From: Streptomyces sp. NBC_00663
GTDB lineage: Bacteria > Actinomycetota > Actinomycetes > Streptomycetales > Streptomycetaceae
DNA: 64,000 bases
Direction: 5' to 3'
NCBI RefSeq assembly: GCF_036226885.1
Contig: NZ_CP109027.1
Coordinates: 7,564,001-7,628,000, forward strand
This document shows, piece by piece, positions 19,956 through 31,182 of this stretch. The position numbers and the translations under genes were made by a program. The stretch's first letter is position 1, and each line of letters opens with the position of its first letter. Below the pieces are notes generated by a model. It had not been told where the DNA came from and did not search any database. It saw nothing but the letters and a program-made list of their open reading frames with translations.

Positions 19956-20360
19956 ATGGCGGGAAACGATCTCGGTGGCCTGCTGGGCAGCCTGCTCGGT
20001 TCGGGCAGCGGTTCCGGCGGGGGCAACATCCTGGGCGCGCTGCTCTCCGCCCTCGGCAAGCAGGGCGGCAACGGCGACAACCCGTTGGGCGGGCTGCTCG
20101 ACACCCTCGCCAAGTCGGGTCTCGCCGAGCAGAAGGAGTCCTGGCTCGGCAGCGGCGAGAACCAGTCGGTGACCGGCGCGCAGATCCAGCAGGCGCTGCC
20201 CGGCGACACCCTTCAGCAGGTCGCCGAGGAGGCGGGCGTCTCCCCGGACCGGGCCGCCGACGCGCTCGCCCAGGAGCTGCCGCGGGCCATCGACAGGATG
20301 ACCCCGAACGGCGAGGTGCCGGCGTCCCTGGAGGAACTCATCAAGCAGCAGTCGCCGTGA
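19956..20360 (+). CDS. DUF937/YidB-like protein
   Basis: 134-aa cytoplasmic protein. A Gly/Ser-rich N-terminus (LLGSLLGSGSGSGGG) leads to the YidB-type domain SVTGAQIQQALPGDTLQQVA, then AQELPRAIDRMTPNGEVP. Function unknown for the family. ATG 19956 lies 9 nt after GAAAGG. Single gene with its own upstream space (19804-19955), in which I see no clear promoter. Confidence 0.85.
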   Translation: MAGNDLGGLLGSLLGSGSGSGGGNILGALLSALGKQGGNGDNPLGGLLDTLAKSGLAEQKESWLGSGENQSVTGAQIQQALPGDTLQQVAEEAGVSPDRAADALAQELPRAIDRMTPNGEVPASLEELIKQQSP

Positions 20361-20460
20361 ACGGCCCCGGGTGTCTCAGGGGGCGGGCGCCCCGTCCCCA
20401 CCCCCCGCGGGCTGACTAGGCTGGATGTACCAGAGCCGTACATCAGCAAGGAGCATCGCC

Positions 20461-20829
20461 GTGGCGGTACGAGCGGTCCGGGGCGCCGTCCAGCTAGAGC
20501 GGGACGAGGCCGGTCACATGGACGAGCAGGTCGGAGCGCTGCTCACCGCCGTTCTGGAGCGGAACGACCTCACCGCGGACGACCTGATCAGCATCTGGTT
20601 CACGGCCACACCGGACCTGCACAGCGACTTCCCGGCCGCCGCGGCCCGCAAGCTCGGCAGCGGCTTCGCCGACGTACCGCTGATCTGCGCCCAGGAGCTC
20701 GACATCGAGGGCGCCATGCCGCGCGTCGTGCGGATCCTCGCGCACATCGAGTCCGACCGGCCCCGCGCCGAGATCAACCACGTCTACCTCGGTGCCGCCG
20801 CCGCTCTGCGCAAGGACATCGCCCAGTGA
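20461..20829 (+). CDS. aroH: Chorismate mutase, AroH type
   Basis: Converts chorismate to prephenate. 122 aa, the size of the trimeric AroH fold: VRAVRGAVQLERDEAGHM at the start carries the active-site Arg, and ISIWFTATPDLHSDFPAAAAR and the C-terminal INHVYLGAA are family signatures. GTG 20461 lies 7 nt after AAGGAG. Its stop overlaps tyrA (GTGA), so the two consecutive steps towards tyrosine and phenylalanine are co-translated. Confidence 0.95.
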   Translation: MAVRAVRGAVQLERDEAGHMDEQVGALLTAVLERNDLTADDLISIWFTATPDLHSDFPAAAARKLGSGFADVPLICAQELDIEGAMPRVVRILAHIESDRPRAEINHVYLGAAAALRKDIAQ

Positions 20830-21911
20830 GAACCGCACTCGTCATCGGCACCGGCCTCATCGGCACCTCCGCCGCGCTGGCGCTCGTGAGCCGGGGCGTC
20901 ACCGTCCACCTCGCCGACCACGATCCCGAGCAGGCCCGTACCGCCGCAGCTCTCGGTGCCGGCACCGACGAGGCGCCCGAGGGGCCCGTCGACCTCGCGA
21001 TCGTCGCCGCCCCGCCCGCCCATGTGGCCGGCGTGCTCGCCGACGCCATGCGCCGGGAGGTGGCCCGTGGCTACATCGACGTGGCCAGCGTCAAGGGCGG
21101 CCCGCGCCGTGAGCTGGAGGCCCTCGGCCTCGACCTGTCGTCGTACATCGGCACGCACCCCATGTCGGGGCGTGAGAAGTCCGGCCCGCTGGCCGCCTCC
21201 GGTGACCTCTTCGAGGGCCGCCCGTGGGTGCTGACGCCGACCCGGGACACCGACACCGAGGTGCTGAACCTCGCCCTGGAGCTGGTCTCGCACTGCCGTG
21301 CGGTGCCGGTGGTCATGGACGCCGACGCCCACGACCGCGCGGTGGCGCTGGTCTCCCACATGCCGCACCTCGTCTCCAACATGGTCGCCGCGCGTCTGGA
21401 GAACGCCGAGGAGTCCGCCGTACGGCTGTGCGGGCAGGGCATCCGTGACGTGACCCGGATCGCCGCCTCCGAGCCCCTGATGTGGGTGGACATCCTGTCC
21501 GCGAACCCCGGGCCGGTCGCCGACCTGCTCTCCGACGTCGCCGCCGACCTGGAGGAGACGGTGCAGGCCCTGCGCGGGTTGCAGTCCTCGGACGAGGCCG
21601 AGCGCGGCAAGGGTGCCGTCGGCATCCAGGACATCCTGCGGCGTGGGAAGGCCGGCCAGGTGCGGGTACCCGGTAAGCACGGCTCGGCGCCACGGTCGTA
21701 CGAGATCGTCGCCGTCCTCATCGACGACCAGCCCGGTCAGCTGGCCCGCATCTTCGCGGACGCGGGACGGGCCGGGGTCAACGTCGAGGATGTCCGCATC
21801 GAGCACGCGACCGGACAACAGGCCGGTCTGGTGCAGCTGATGGTGGAGCCGCAGGCGGCGCCCGTACTGACCGCGGCGCTGCGGGAGCGGGGCTGGTCCA
21901 TTCGGCAGTGA
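20826..21911 (+). CDS. tyrA: Prephenate dehydrogenase with ACT domain
   Basis: Oxidative decarboxylation of prephenate to 4-hydroxyphenylpyruvate for tyrosine. 361 aa: Rossmann motif VIGTGLIGTSAAL at residues 6-18, catalytic region GTHPMSGREKSGP, and a C-terminal ACT domain (IVAVLIDDQPGQLARIFADA) that usually gives tyrosine feedback control. Starts at a GTG overlapping aroH. Confidence 0.95.
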   Translation: MRTALVIGTGLIGTSAALALVSRGVTVHLADHDPEQARTAAALGAGTDEAPEGPVDLAIVAAPPAHVAGVLADAMRREVARGYIDVASVKGGPRRELEALGLDLSSYIGTHPMSGREKSGPLAASGDLFEGRPWVLTPTRDTDTEVLNLALELVSHCRAVPVVMDADAHDRAVALVSHMPHLVSNMVAARLENAEESAVRLCGQGIRDVTRIAASEPLMWVDILSANPGPVADLLSDVAADLEETVQALRGLQSSDEAERGKGAVGIQDILRRGKAGQVRVPGKHGSAPRSYEIVAVLIDDQPGQLARIFADAGRAGVNVEDVRIEHATGQQAGLVQLMVEPQAAPVLTAALRERGWSIRQ

Positions 21912-22019
21912 GTGCTCCGGCCCTCCGCCCGTAAGGAGGCCGCCGACGAGCCAGTACCCTTGTGCGGGGCCCTCGCGCGCCCCGCACCCCACCACACCGC
22001 ACCAGGAAGGTGTCCCCCC

Positions 22020-22706
22020 GTGGAAAACGGCGCCGCCCAGCCCGTGATCGTCGCCATCGACGGTCCCTCCGGCACCGGCAAGTCGAGCACGTCGAAGGCC
22101 GTTGCCGCGCAGCTCGGTCTGAGCTACCTGGACACCGGCGCCCAGTACCGGGCGATCACGTGGTGGATGGTGACCAATGGGATCGACATCGAGGACCCGA
22201 CCGCGATCGCCGCCGTGGCGGGCAAGGCGGAGATCGTCTCCGGCGACGACCCGGCCGACCCGACGATCACCGTCGACGGCACCGACGTCGCCGCCGCGAT
22301 CCGCACCCAGGAGGTCACCTCCAAGGTCAGCGCCGTGAGCGCGGTGCCCGAGGTGCGGGCCCGGATCACCGAGCTACAGCGCTCGATCGCCGCCGGCGCG
22401 GAGAAGGGCATCGTCGTCGAGGGCCGGGACATCGGTACGACCGTGCTGCCCGACGCCGACCTCAAGATCTTCCTCACCGCCTCGCCGGAGGCGCGTGCCG
22501 CCCGCCGCAGCGGTGAGCTCAAGGGCGCCGACGTCCACGCCACCCGCGAGGCCCTGATCAAGCGGGACGCGGCCGACTCCTCCCGCAAGACCTCGCCGCT
22601 CGCCAAGGCGGACGACGCGGTGGAGGTGGACACCACCGAGCTCACGCTCGCGCAGGTCATCGAGTGCGTCGTCACCCTCGTCGAGGAGAAGCGGGCCGGG
22701 AAGTGA
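22020..22706 (+). CDS. cmk: Cytidylate kinase
   Basis: Phosphorylates CMP and dCMP. 228 aa with P-loop IDGPSGTGKSSTSK, the nucleotide-site YLDTGAQYRAIT and EGRDIGTTVLPDADLKIFL. GTG 22020 lies 9 nt after AGGAAGG. Its stop overlaps the acyltransferase gene (GTGA); cmk-plsC-der is a conserved actinobacterial trio. Confidence 0.96.
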   Translation: MENGAAQPVIVAIDGPSGTGKSSTSKAVAAQLGLSYLDTGAQYRAITWWMVTNGIDIEDPTAIAAVAGKAEIVSGDDPADPTITVDGTDVAAAIRTQEVTSKVSAVSAVPEVRARITELQRSIAAGAEKGIVVEGRDIGTTVLPDADLKIFLTASPEARAARRSGELKGADVHATREALIKRDAADSSRKTSPLAKADDAVEVDTTELTLAQVIECVVTLVEEKRAGK

Positions 22707-23347
22707 CCGCACCCTCCCTGCGGGGCGCCGAGGTCGGGCGGCGTATCGGCGTCGGCCTGATGTACGGGCTGTGGAAGCCGCGCGTGCTCGGCGCCTGGAA
22801 GGTGCCCGCGGCCGGGCCGGTGATCTTCGCCGTCAACCACTCCCACAACATCGACGGCCCGATGGTCATGGGCGTCGCGCCCCGGCCGACGCACTTCCTG
22901 ATCAAGAAGGAAGCGTTCATCGGCCCGCTCGACCCGTTCCTGCTCGGCATCGGCCAGGTCAAGGTCGACCGCTCGGGCACCGACCGCACGGCCATCACCC
23001 AGGCGCTCGACGTCCTGTCGGCCGGCGGCGTCCTCGGTATCTTCCCGGAGGGCACCCGGGGCGAGGGCGACTTCGCCGCGCTGCGCGCCGGGCTCGCGTA
23101 CTTCGCGGTCCGCAGCGGCGCCCCGATCGTCCCGATCGCCGTACTGGGAAGTTCCGAGCGGCGGGGACGGTTGATAAAGGCGCTGCCTCCGTTGCGCAGC
23201 CGCGTCGACGTGGTCTTCGGTGACCCGTTCGAGGCGGGCGACGGCTCCGGGCGGCGCACCCGCAAGGCGCTCGACGAAGCGACCGAGCGCATCCAGAAGC
23301 AGCTCACCGTGCACCTGGAAAACGCCAGGCGCCTGACCGGGCGCTAG
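22703..23347 (+). CDS. 1-acyl-glycerol-3-phosphate acyltransferase (PlsC-like)
   Basis: Predicted phospholipid-synthesis acyltransferase, 214 aa. The catalytic block NHSHNID (the NHx4D motif with Asp) and the FPEGTRGEG block are both present, and VPIAVLGSSERRGR follows as in LPLAT proteins. Begins at a GTG overlapping cmk by 4 nt; der starts 80 nt later. Confidence 0.9.
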   Translation: MTAPSLRGAEVGRRIGVGLMYGLWKPRVLGAWKVPAAGPVIFAVNHSHNIDGPMVMGVAPRPTHFLIKKEAFIGPLDPFLLGIGQVKVDRSGTDRTAITQALDVLSAGGVLGIFPEGTRGEGDFAALRAGLAYFAVRSGAPIVPIAVLGSSERRGRLIKALPPLRSRVDVVFGDPFEAGDGSGRRTRKALDEATERIQKQLTVHLENARRLTGR

Positions 23348-23426
23348 GCGACACTAAGTAGTGGATCAATCCGGAGAAACCGGCCGGTCCACCGATCACC
23401 ACGATGAACGACGAGGTACGGACTTC

Positions 23427-24905
23427 ATGAACGACCACATCCACTCCGAGGGCTCTTTCGCAGAGCACGACCACGGAGCGCTTGGCGATGCCGAGTACGC
23501 GGAGTTCATGGAGCTCGCCGCGGAAGAGGGCTTCGACCTCGAGGACGTCGAGGGCGCGATCGAGGCGGCCGGTCACGGGCCGCTGCCCGTGCTCGCCGTC
23601 GTCGGCCGGCCGAACGTCGGCAAGTCGACGCTCGTCAACCGCATCATCGGGCGCCGCGAGGCCGTCGTCGAGGACAAGCCCGGCGTCACCCGCGACCGGG
23701 TCACCTACGAGGCCGAGTGGGCGGGCCGCCGCTTCAAGGTCGTCGACACCGGCGGCTGGGAGCAGGACGTCCTCGGCATCGACGCCTCCGTCGCCGCCCA
23801 GGCCGAGTACGCGATCGAGGCCGCCGACGCCGTCGTCTTCGTCGTCGACGCCAAGGTGGGTGCCACGGACACCGACGAGGCGGTCGTACGACTGCTGCGC
23901 AAGGCCGGCAAGCCGGTGGTGCTCGCCGCCAACAAGGTCGACGGCCAGAGCGGCGAGTCCGACGCGGCCTACCTGTGGGCCCTCGGCCTCGGCGAGCCGC
24001 ACCCCATCTCCGCGCTGCACGGCCGCGGCACCGGCGACATGCTGGACGCCGTCCTGGAGGCCCTGCCCGAGGCCCCCGAGCAGACCTTCGGCACCGCCGT
24101 CGGCGGCCCGCGCCGCATCGCCCTCATCGGCCGCCCGAACGTCGGCAAGTCCTCGCTGCTGAACAAGGTGGCGAACGAGGAGCGCGTCGTCGTCAACGAA
24201 CTCGCGGGCACCACCCGTGACCCGGTCGACGAGCTGATCGAACTCGGCGGCGTCACCTGGAAGTTCGTCGACACCGCCGGTATCCGCAAGCGCGTCCACC
24301 TCCAGCAGGGCGCCGACTATTACGCCTCGCTGCGCACCGCCGCCGCCGTCGAGAAGGCCGAGGTGGCGGTCATCCTGATCGACGCCTCCGAGAACATCTC
24401 CGTCCAGGACCAGCGCATCGTCACCATGGCGGTCGACGCGGGCCGCGCGATCGTCCTCGCCTACAACAAGTGGGACACCCTCGACGAGGAGCGCCGCTAC
24501 TACCTGGAGCGGGAGATCGAGACCGAGCTCGGCCAGGTCGCCTGGGCGCCCCGGGTCAATGTGTCGGCGCGCACCGGCCGCCACATGGAGAAGCTGGTCC
24601 CGGCGATCGAGACGGCCCTGGCGGGCTGGGAGACGCGCGTCCCCACCGGCCGTCTGAACGCCTTCCTCGGTGAGCTGGTCGCCGCCCACCCGCACCCGAT
24701 CCGCGGCGGCAAGCAGCCCCGCATCCTCTTCGGCACCCAGGCCGGCACCAAGCCCCCGCGGTTCGTGCTCTTCGCCTCCGGCTTCATCGAGGCGGGCTAC
24801 CGCCGCTTCATCGAGCGCCGACTGCGCGAGGAGTTCAGCTTCGAGGGCACCCCGATCCACATCTCCGTGCGGGTGCGCGAGAAGCGCGGCAACAAGAAGA
24901 AGTAG
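23427..24905 (+). CDS. der: Ribosome-biogenesis GTPase Der (EngA)
   Basis: Double-GTPase needed for 50S assembly. Two G domains each with GRPNVGKS and DTGGW/DTAGIR switch motifs, and a C-terminal KH-like domain ending in basic KRGNKKK. ATG 23427 has GAGGT 9 nt upstream and gives 492 aa including an acidic 50-residue leader; a GTG at 23361 in the same frame is unsupported by a ribosome site. Confidence 0.96.
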   Translation: MNDHIHSEGSFAEHDHGALGDAEYAEFMELAAEEGFDLEDVEGAIEAAGHGPLPVLAVVGRPNVGKSTLVNRIIGRREAVVEDKPGVTRDRVTYEAEWAGRRFKVVDTGGWEQDVLGIDASVAAQAEYAIEAADAVVFVVDAKVGATDTDEAVVRLLRKAGKPVVLAANKVDGQSGESDAAYLWALGLGEPHPISALHGRGTGDMLDAVLEALPEAPEQTFGTAVGGPRRIALIGRPNVGKSSLLNKVANEERVVVNELAGTTRDPVDELIELGGVTWKFVDTAGIRKRVHLQQGADYYASLRTAAAVEKAEVAVILIDASENISVQDQRIVTMAVDAGRAIVLAYNKWDTLDEERRYYLEREIETELGQVAWAPRVNVSARTGRHMEKLVPAIETALAGWETRVPTGRLNAFLGELVAAHPHPIRGGKQPRILFGTQAGTKPPRFVLFASGFIEAGYRRFIERRLREEFSFEGTPIHISVRVREKRGNKKK

Positions 24906-24919
24906 GCGTACGGCATACG

Positions 24920-24953
24920 AAAGGGCGGCTCCCACAGTGGGGAGTCGCCCTTT
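24920..24953. terminator. Bidirectional terminator, der / convergent gene
   Basis: 14-bp stem AAAGGGCGGCTCCC / GGGAGTCGCCCTTT (one G-U pair) with a 6-nt loop. AAA and TTT at the stem ends make it work in both directions between the convergent der and the hypothetical gene. Confidence 0.88.
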
Positions 24954-24962
24954 CGTGTTTCC

Positions 24963-25358
24963 TCAGAGGCCCCGGCGCCGGCCCGGCGGCAGTGCCGGCA
25001 CGTGCTGCACCATCGTGCCGTGCTGCCCGACCTGCCCGACGCGCTGCCACTGCGACTGCTGCTGGCCGACGCGGGCGCTGTTCGCGCCCGCGCTGTAGGC
25101 GCTGTACGAGCTGCTGAACGACCCCGGCCGGTGCCCGCCGTACGACTCCGAGCCCTGGGCGAGGTTCCCGAAGGCGATGAAGTCCAGCTCGTCCTCGCCG
25201 CTGCGGTCACCCGGCAGCGTCCGGAAGGACTTGACGTACTCGGCGTAGAGCGTGTCGTAGATCGGCGTGGCCGAGGGACCGCCGAGCGGGTCCGGAGTCG
25301 ACCGCGCCGAGGGGATCGACTGGAAGGGCGGGCGGCGGGGAACTTCGTATGCGTGCAC
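24963..25358 (-). CDS. Hypothetical protein, Ser/Tyr/Gln-rich
   Basis: 131 aa, no recognised domain. The conserved-looking part is TPIYDTLYAEYVKSFRTLPGDRSGEDELDFIAFGN; the C-terminal half is low complexity (SFSSSYSAYSAG, then Gln/Val-rich) and ends in basic residues. Start assigned to GTG 25358, for which I see no ribosome site; the true start may be internal. Confidence 0.55.
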   Translation of the reverse strand: MHAYEVPRRPPFQSIPSARSTPDPLGGPSATPIYDTLYAEYVKSFRTLPGDRSGEDELDFIAFGNLAQGSESYGGHRPGSFSSSYSAYSAGANSARVGQQQSQWQRVGQVGQHGTMVQHVPALPPGRRRGL

Positions 25359-25424
25359 GTATGTCCAAACGACCGCAGTCTTCAGGGGATGCGGGCGCGT
25401 TCAGGGTGCACAGGGGCGTCGGGG

Positions 25425-26207
25425 TCACGTCCCCGCGAGCGGCAGTGCGGAGGCGACCAACTTGCCGTTGGCGGCTGCCTTGTCGATGGCGTCCCGCAGC
25501 AGGTCCTCCCGCGGCTGACGCCCGATCGACCCCACCGGCGCCGCGAACATCAGCACCTGCTGGTGCTTGTTGGCTGCGGCCCGCCAGCTCTCGGTGACCT
25601 GGAGCGGCTGATGCGCCTGCCACCAGGCCACCGGCTGACCGCCGTTGGCCGAGGGCTGGAGCACCGCGTGCAGCTGACCCATGGCCAGCAGCACCGACCA
25701 GCCGTGCAGCACCGGCGGCACCTCGGACAGTTCGGTGACCGGCATGAACCCCTGCTCGATGAGGAGCGGCAGGAAGTCGTCGCCGGCGCCGGTCGCGCCC
25801 GGGCGCACGATCGGCCCGGTCGGCTCGACCACGAGCGCCGGGTGCAACTCCCCGGCGATCAGTACGAGTCCGCTGGTGACGCCGAGCACCGCCTGCTCGG
25901 GGACGACCTTGTCGGGGTCCAGGTCGACGGAGTCGCCGGTGATGGACTTCACCGCTCCCTGGAGCTGCTCCTCGGTGACCTGGACGACCTGCGAGGGCAG
26001 ACAGGTGGCGTGGGCGAAGGCGAGGACGGCGGTCTCGTCACCGATGAACAGGACGGTGCTGGTGCGCTCCGCTTCGGAGTCGCCGGGGGTGCGGCAGGAC
26101 GTGCAGTCGTAACTGCCGGGGGCGTTGTCTCCGGCGAGCAGCCGGTCGGCCTCTTCGTCGCCGATCTCGGCGCGAACTTCGTCGCTGACGTCGAGCAAGC
26201 GCGGCAC
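25425..26207 (-). CDS. Conserved hypothetical protein with CxxC motif
   Basis: 260 aa, cytoplasmic. An N-terminal CTSCRTPGD pair of cysteines could bind zinc; the remainder is alternating strands such as AVLGVTSGLVLIAGELHPALVVEP. I do not recognise the family. GTG 26207 lies about 8 nt after GAGGGAG. It precedes the 131-aa hypothetical gene by 66 nt in the same direction. Confidence 0.7.
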   Translation of the reverse strand: MPRLLDVSDEVRAEIGDEEADRLLAGDNAPGSYDCTSCRTPGDSEAERTSTVLFIGDETAVLAFAHATCLPSQVVQVTEEQLQGAVKSITGDSVDLDPDKVVPEQAVLGVTSGLVLIAGELHPALVVEPTGPIVRPGATGAGDDFLPLLIEQGFMPVTELSEVPPVLHGWSVLLAMGQLHAVLQPSANGGQPVAWWQAHQPLQVTESWRAAANKHQQVLMFAAPVGSIGRQPREDLLRDAIDKAAANGKLVASALPLAGT

Positions 26208-27825
<1,618 letters not shown>

Positions 27826-27829
<4 letters not shown>

Positions 27830-30570
27830 GCGGGGCTCTCCTGGGTGCCGAGGGCGCCGAGGGTGCCGAGGGTGTCGAGCACGTGCTCGGGCGGGCCGGA
27901 CGCGATGACGCGGCCCGCGGCCATGACGTGGACGACGTCCGCGAGGTCGGCCACCAGGTCGAGGTCGTGCTCGACGACGAGCAGGGCGGTGCCGTCGGCG
28001 GCGAGGGCCTTCAGAACGCGGGCCAGCGCGGCCACTTCGGCGGTGTCGAGGCCGGCGGCGGGTTCGTCGAGGAGGAGGACGTGGGGGCTGCCGGCGAGGG
28101 CGCGGGCGAGTTCCACGCGGCGGAGGGTGCCGGTGGGGAGGTCGGCGGCGGGGAGGGCACGGAGGGGGCCGTCCAGGGCGAGGAGTCTGAGGGCGTGGTG
28201 GGTGGCGGTTTCCGGGTCGGGGACGTGGCTCTGTTCGGCGCCCACGCGGACGTTGTCGGCGATGGTGAGGGAGGGGAAGACGGCGAGCTGCTGGAAGGTG
28301 CGGGTGATGCCGAGGCGGGTGCGGGCGTGGGCGGGGAGGTGGGTGATGTCCTGGTCGGCGTAGCGGACCTGGCCGTGGGTGGGGTGGTGGGTGCCGGCGA
28401 GGCAGTTGAAGAGGGTGGTCTTGCCGGCGCCGTTGGGGCCGACGACGGCGGTGATGCGGCCGGGGTGGACGGTGAGGTCGATGCCGTCGAGGGCGGTGAA
28501 GGTGTCGTAGCGGGCTGTGAGGTGGTGGGTGGTGAGCGCGCGGCCTGCGGCCGCGATGTGTTTCCCACCAGCACCGCCCGTGCGGCTCTCGTGGTCGGGT
28601 GCGGGTGGCCCTTGCGGGGGTTGAGCGCCGTTGGCGGGTGCGGGTGCGGGTGCTGGTGCGTTGTGGTTGGCGGGCGTGTCGTGCGTGTTGGTGGCCGCGG
28701 TCGTCGTTCGCTGTTTCGGGGTTCTCAGGCGTCTCCGCACCTCCACGCCCATCGGCGTCAGCCCCACCGCCCCCCGCGCCCGCAGCCGCCCCACCCCCGC
28801 CAGCAGTGCCTCGTACGGTCCGCCGGGGAAGCGGCCCACCAGTACCGCCAGCACCCCGATCAGGGCCGCCGCCACCCCGCCCCTCGCCCCCGCGTCCAGG
28901 CCCACCAGCAGGGCCGCCGCGGTCAGGGCGCCCAGGGTGCTGTCGGCGCCCAGGACCATGACCGCGGCGAACCAGAGCAGGCCGCGGACGGGGTCGAAGG
29001 CGCCGGGGTCGAAGGCGCGTACGCCCATGCCGAGCATGCCGCCGCCCAGGGCCGCCAGCGCCGCGCCCGCGACGAACGCCAGGAGCTTCAGGGACGGGAC
29101 CTGGACGCCCGCCGCCGAAGCGCCCGCCTCGTGGTCCCTCATCGCCGCCAGGGCCCGGCCCGTACGGCCCGTGCGGAGCAGGCGGGTCGCCCACAGGGCC
29201 GCCGCCAGCAGCGCCAACTCCAGGACGTAGTAGGCGCGGTCGCCCTCGAAGCCCGCCGGGCGGCCCAGGGACAGGCCCGCCGTGGCGTACGGCTGGGCGA
29301 AGACGAAGCGGCTCACCCCCACGCCCACCGCGAAGGTCGCCAGCGCCAGGGCCAGGCCACGGCGGGTGATCGCGGGCCAGCCGGTCAGGAGGCCCAGGGG
29401 GGCGACGAGGAGGACCGCCAGGGCGAGGGCGGGGAGTTCCGGCAGTCCGGGCATGCCCGGAAAGCGGCCCGCCGCCAGCAGGGCCGTGAAGAGGGCGCCC
29501 AGGCCCGCGTACGCCGCCTGGCCGAGCGAGATCTGGCCGCCCCTGCCCGTGACCACCACCAGCGACAGCAGCACCACCCCCAGCGCCGGCACCTGCACCG
29601 ACGTATGCAGGTCCGAGCCCGCGAAACCCAGCGGGAGGAGGAACAGCACCACCGCCACGATCCACGCGCCCGGCGGCGTCGGCACGCGCGCGGTGGCCGT
29701 GCGGGGGAGGGCGTCCCGGGTGCCGACGCGGGGGAGGGCCAGGGCGGCGAGCAGCAGGGCCACCACGAAGAGGTTCGCGCCGACCGCCTGGAGCAGCGGT
29801 TCGGCCCAGCCGGGCGGGTGCAGACGGGTCAGCTGGCTCTGGCCCACCCCGATCGCCAGCGCGACCAGGACCGCCAGCGGCAGGCTGCGCATGCGGGCCG
29901 CCACCGCGACGGCCACCACTTCCATGACCAGCAGCGGGAGGCCGTACGGGTCCAGGCGCACGTACGGCGCCAGCAGCACGCCCGTCAGGCCCGCCGTGAA
30001 CGACCCGAACGCCCAGCCCGCCGCCGCCACCCGGTCCGCGTCGATCCCGCCCAGCACGGCCAGCTGACGGTCGTCCACGACCGCGCGCAGCTCACGGCCG
30101 AAGCGCGTCCAGCGGATCACCGCGCCCACGCCCGCCGCGAGGACCAGCACGACCGCCAACTGGCCCCAGGGGTCCGAGGACACCAGCTCCGGCGCGTCGT
30201 CCCGCGCGCCCTGGCCCCACAGCAGCGCGGCCCCGCCCACCAGCAGCACGAAGACCCCGATGGAGGCGACAAGGGTCTGCGCCGGGTCGCCGCCGAGGAC
30301 CGACAGGGGCCGGAAGACCCAGCGTTCCAGGGCCACTCCGAGGCCCGGGGCCAGCAGCAACAGGGTCACCGCCGCCCCCGCCCACAACGGCCAGCCCCAC
30401 TCGACCACGCACTGCCGCAGCACATACGCGCACCCCATGGCGATCGCCCCGTGCGCGAAATTGAGGACGCCCGTCGCGCGGTACGTCACGATCAGGCCGA
30501 TCCCGGTCAGCGCGGCGGCGCTGCCGACCGAGAGACCGGCGAGCGTGAGGTCGTAGGTGAGGGACGACAT
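27826..30570 (-). CDS. LivH-LivM-LivG fusion: two permeases and an ATPase in one protein
   Basis: 914-aa predicted Liv-type ABC transporter core. Residues about 1-290 are LivH (TYRATGVLNFAHGAIAMG), about 300-600 LivM (VVTGRGGQISLGQAAYAGLG), both polytopic. A Thr/Ala/Pro-rich linker (about 610-670) joins them to a LivG ATPase with Walker A GPNGAGKTTLF, TRTFQQLAVFPSLT and Walker B LLLDEPAAGLD; its signature is the divergent LPTGTLRRVELARAL. ATG 30570 is 13 nt after the upstream stop. No ATG or GTG occurs in frame between the LivM end and the ATPase, so a separate LivG start is unlikely. The linker DNA is a copy of a dispersed intergenic repeat. Substrate is inferred from family only. Confidence 0.9.
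28561..28644. repeat. Dispersed repeat, copy A (inside livHMG linker)
   Basis: About 84 bp, similar over its whole length to 55728-55812 (roughly three quarters identical by eye) and less so to 41153-41235. Shared blocks are GCACCGCCCGTGC, GTGCGGGTGGCCC and GCCGTTGGCGG. The other two copies lie between genes; this one is translated as the linker of the triple fusion. Confidence 0.75.
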
Positions 30571-30583
30571 CGGCCGCGGGGCT

Positions 30584-31066
30584 TCAGTCGGTCTCTTCGG
30601 CGGGTTCGCAGATGGGGCAGGCACCCAGCTCGCCACTGGCCACCAGCTTCGCGTCCACCGGCACGGCCGCCACCTTCCCGGCCACCAGGGGACAGTCCGC
30701 GCGATGCCACAGAGTGCCGCCCGGCACCATCAGCAGGTCGCCGCTGATCGCGAGGGGAGCCGTGGCCGGCTCCGCGGGAGTCTCCGGCTCGGCGGCCACC
30801 AGGAGGTCGTACAGCTCCGCCACGCGCGCGGTGGCGAGCGTGTCCCGGCCGTGGGCCAGCAGGACCGCGCCGGCGACGATCAGCGCGGCGCCGGGGACCG
30901 TGCAGGAGGCCAGGTAGGGCAGCTGGCGTTCGGCGAAACGCTCGCCGGAGACGCCGTACCAGCCGAGGACGCACAGCACCGCGCCCGCGGCGAGCGCGGT
31001 CCAGCCGGCCCACTGGACGGGCTGCACGGTCCGCAGTCGGGCTGTCCGCATCTCTGGCTCCCACAT
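30584..31066 (-). CDS. Two-helix membrane protein with Cys/His cluster
   Basis: 160 aa: two hydrophobic segments (WAGWTALAAGAVLCVLGWYG and SCTVPGAALIVAGAVLLAHG), then a cytoplasmic domain with WHRADCPLVAGK and GACPICEP, a His/Cys set that looks like a zinc ribbon of the type also seen in Ada-like metal sites. ATG 31066 has AGGGA 7 nt upstream. It precedes livHMG by 13 nt, so it is the first gene of that operon; a role in the transporter is possible but not shown. Confidence 0.75.
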   Translation of the reverse strand: MWEPEMRTARLRTVQPVQWAGWTALAAGAVLCVLGWYGVSGERFAERQLPYLASCTVPGAALIVAGAVLLAHGRDTLATARVAELYDLLVAAEPETPAEPATAPLAISGDLLMVPGGTLWHRADCPLVAGKVAAVPVDAKLVASGELGACPICEPAEETD

Positions 31067-31182
31067 GTCGCGTCCCTGGCTGTCTGTCCAAGTCGGCCAA
31101 TCTTTTGCACTATGCCTTCTGGAAGCTGACCCTGAAAGCACCGGGCGCGCATGGCCCGGACCGACACCCGGTGGTGAGCCAG

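Noticed and set aside
28380-28580. Separate livG gene starting inside the linker
   Set aside because: No ATG or GTG is in frame between the end of LivM and the ATPase domain, and no ribosome site is seen. The fused reading was kept.
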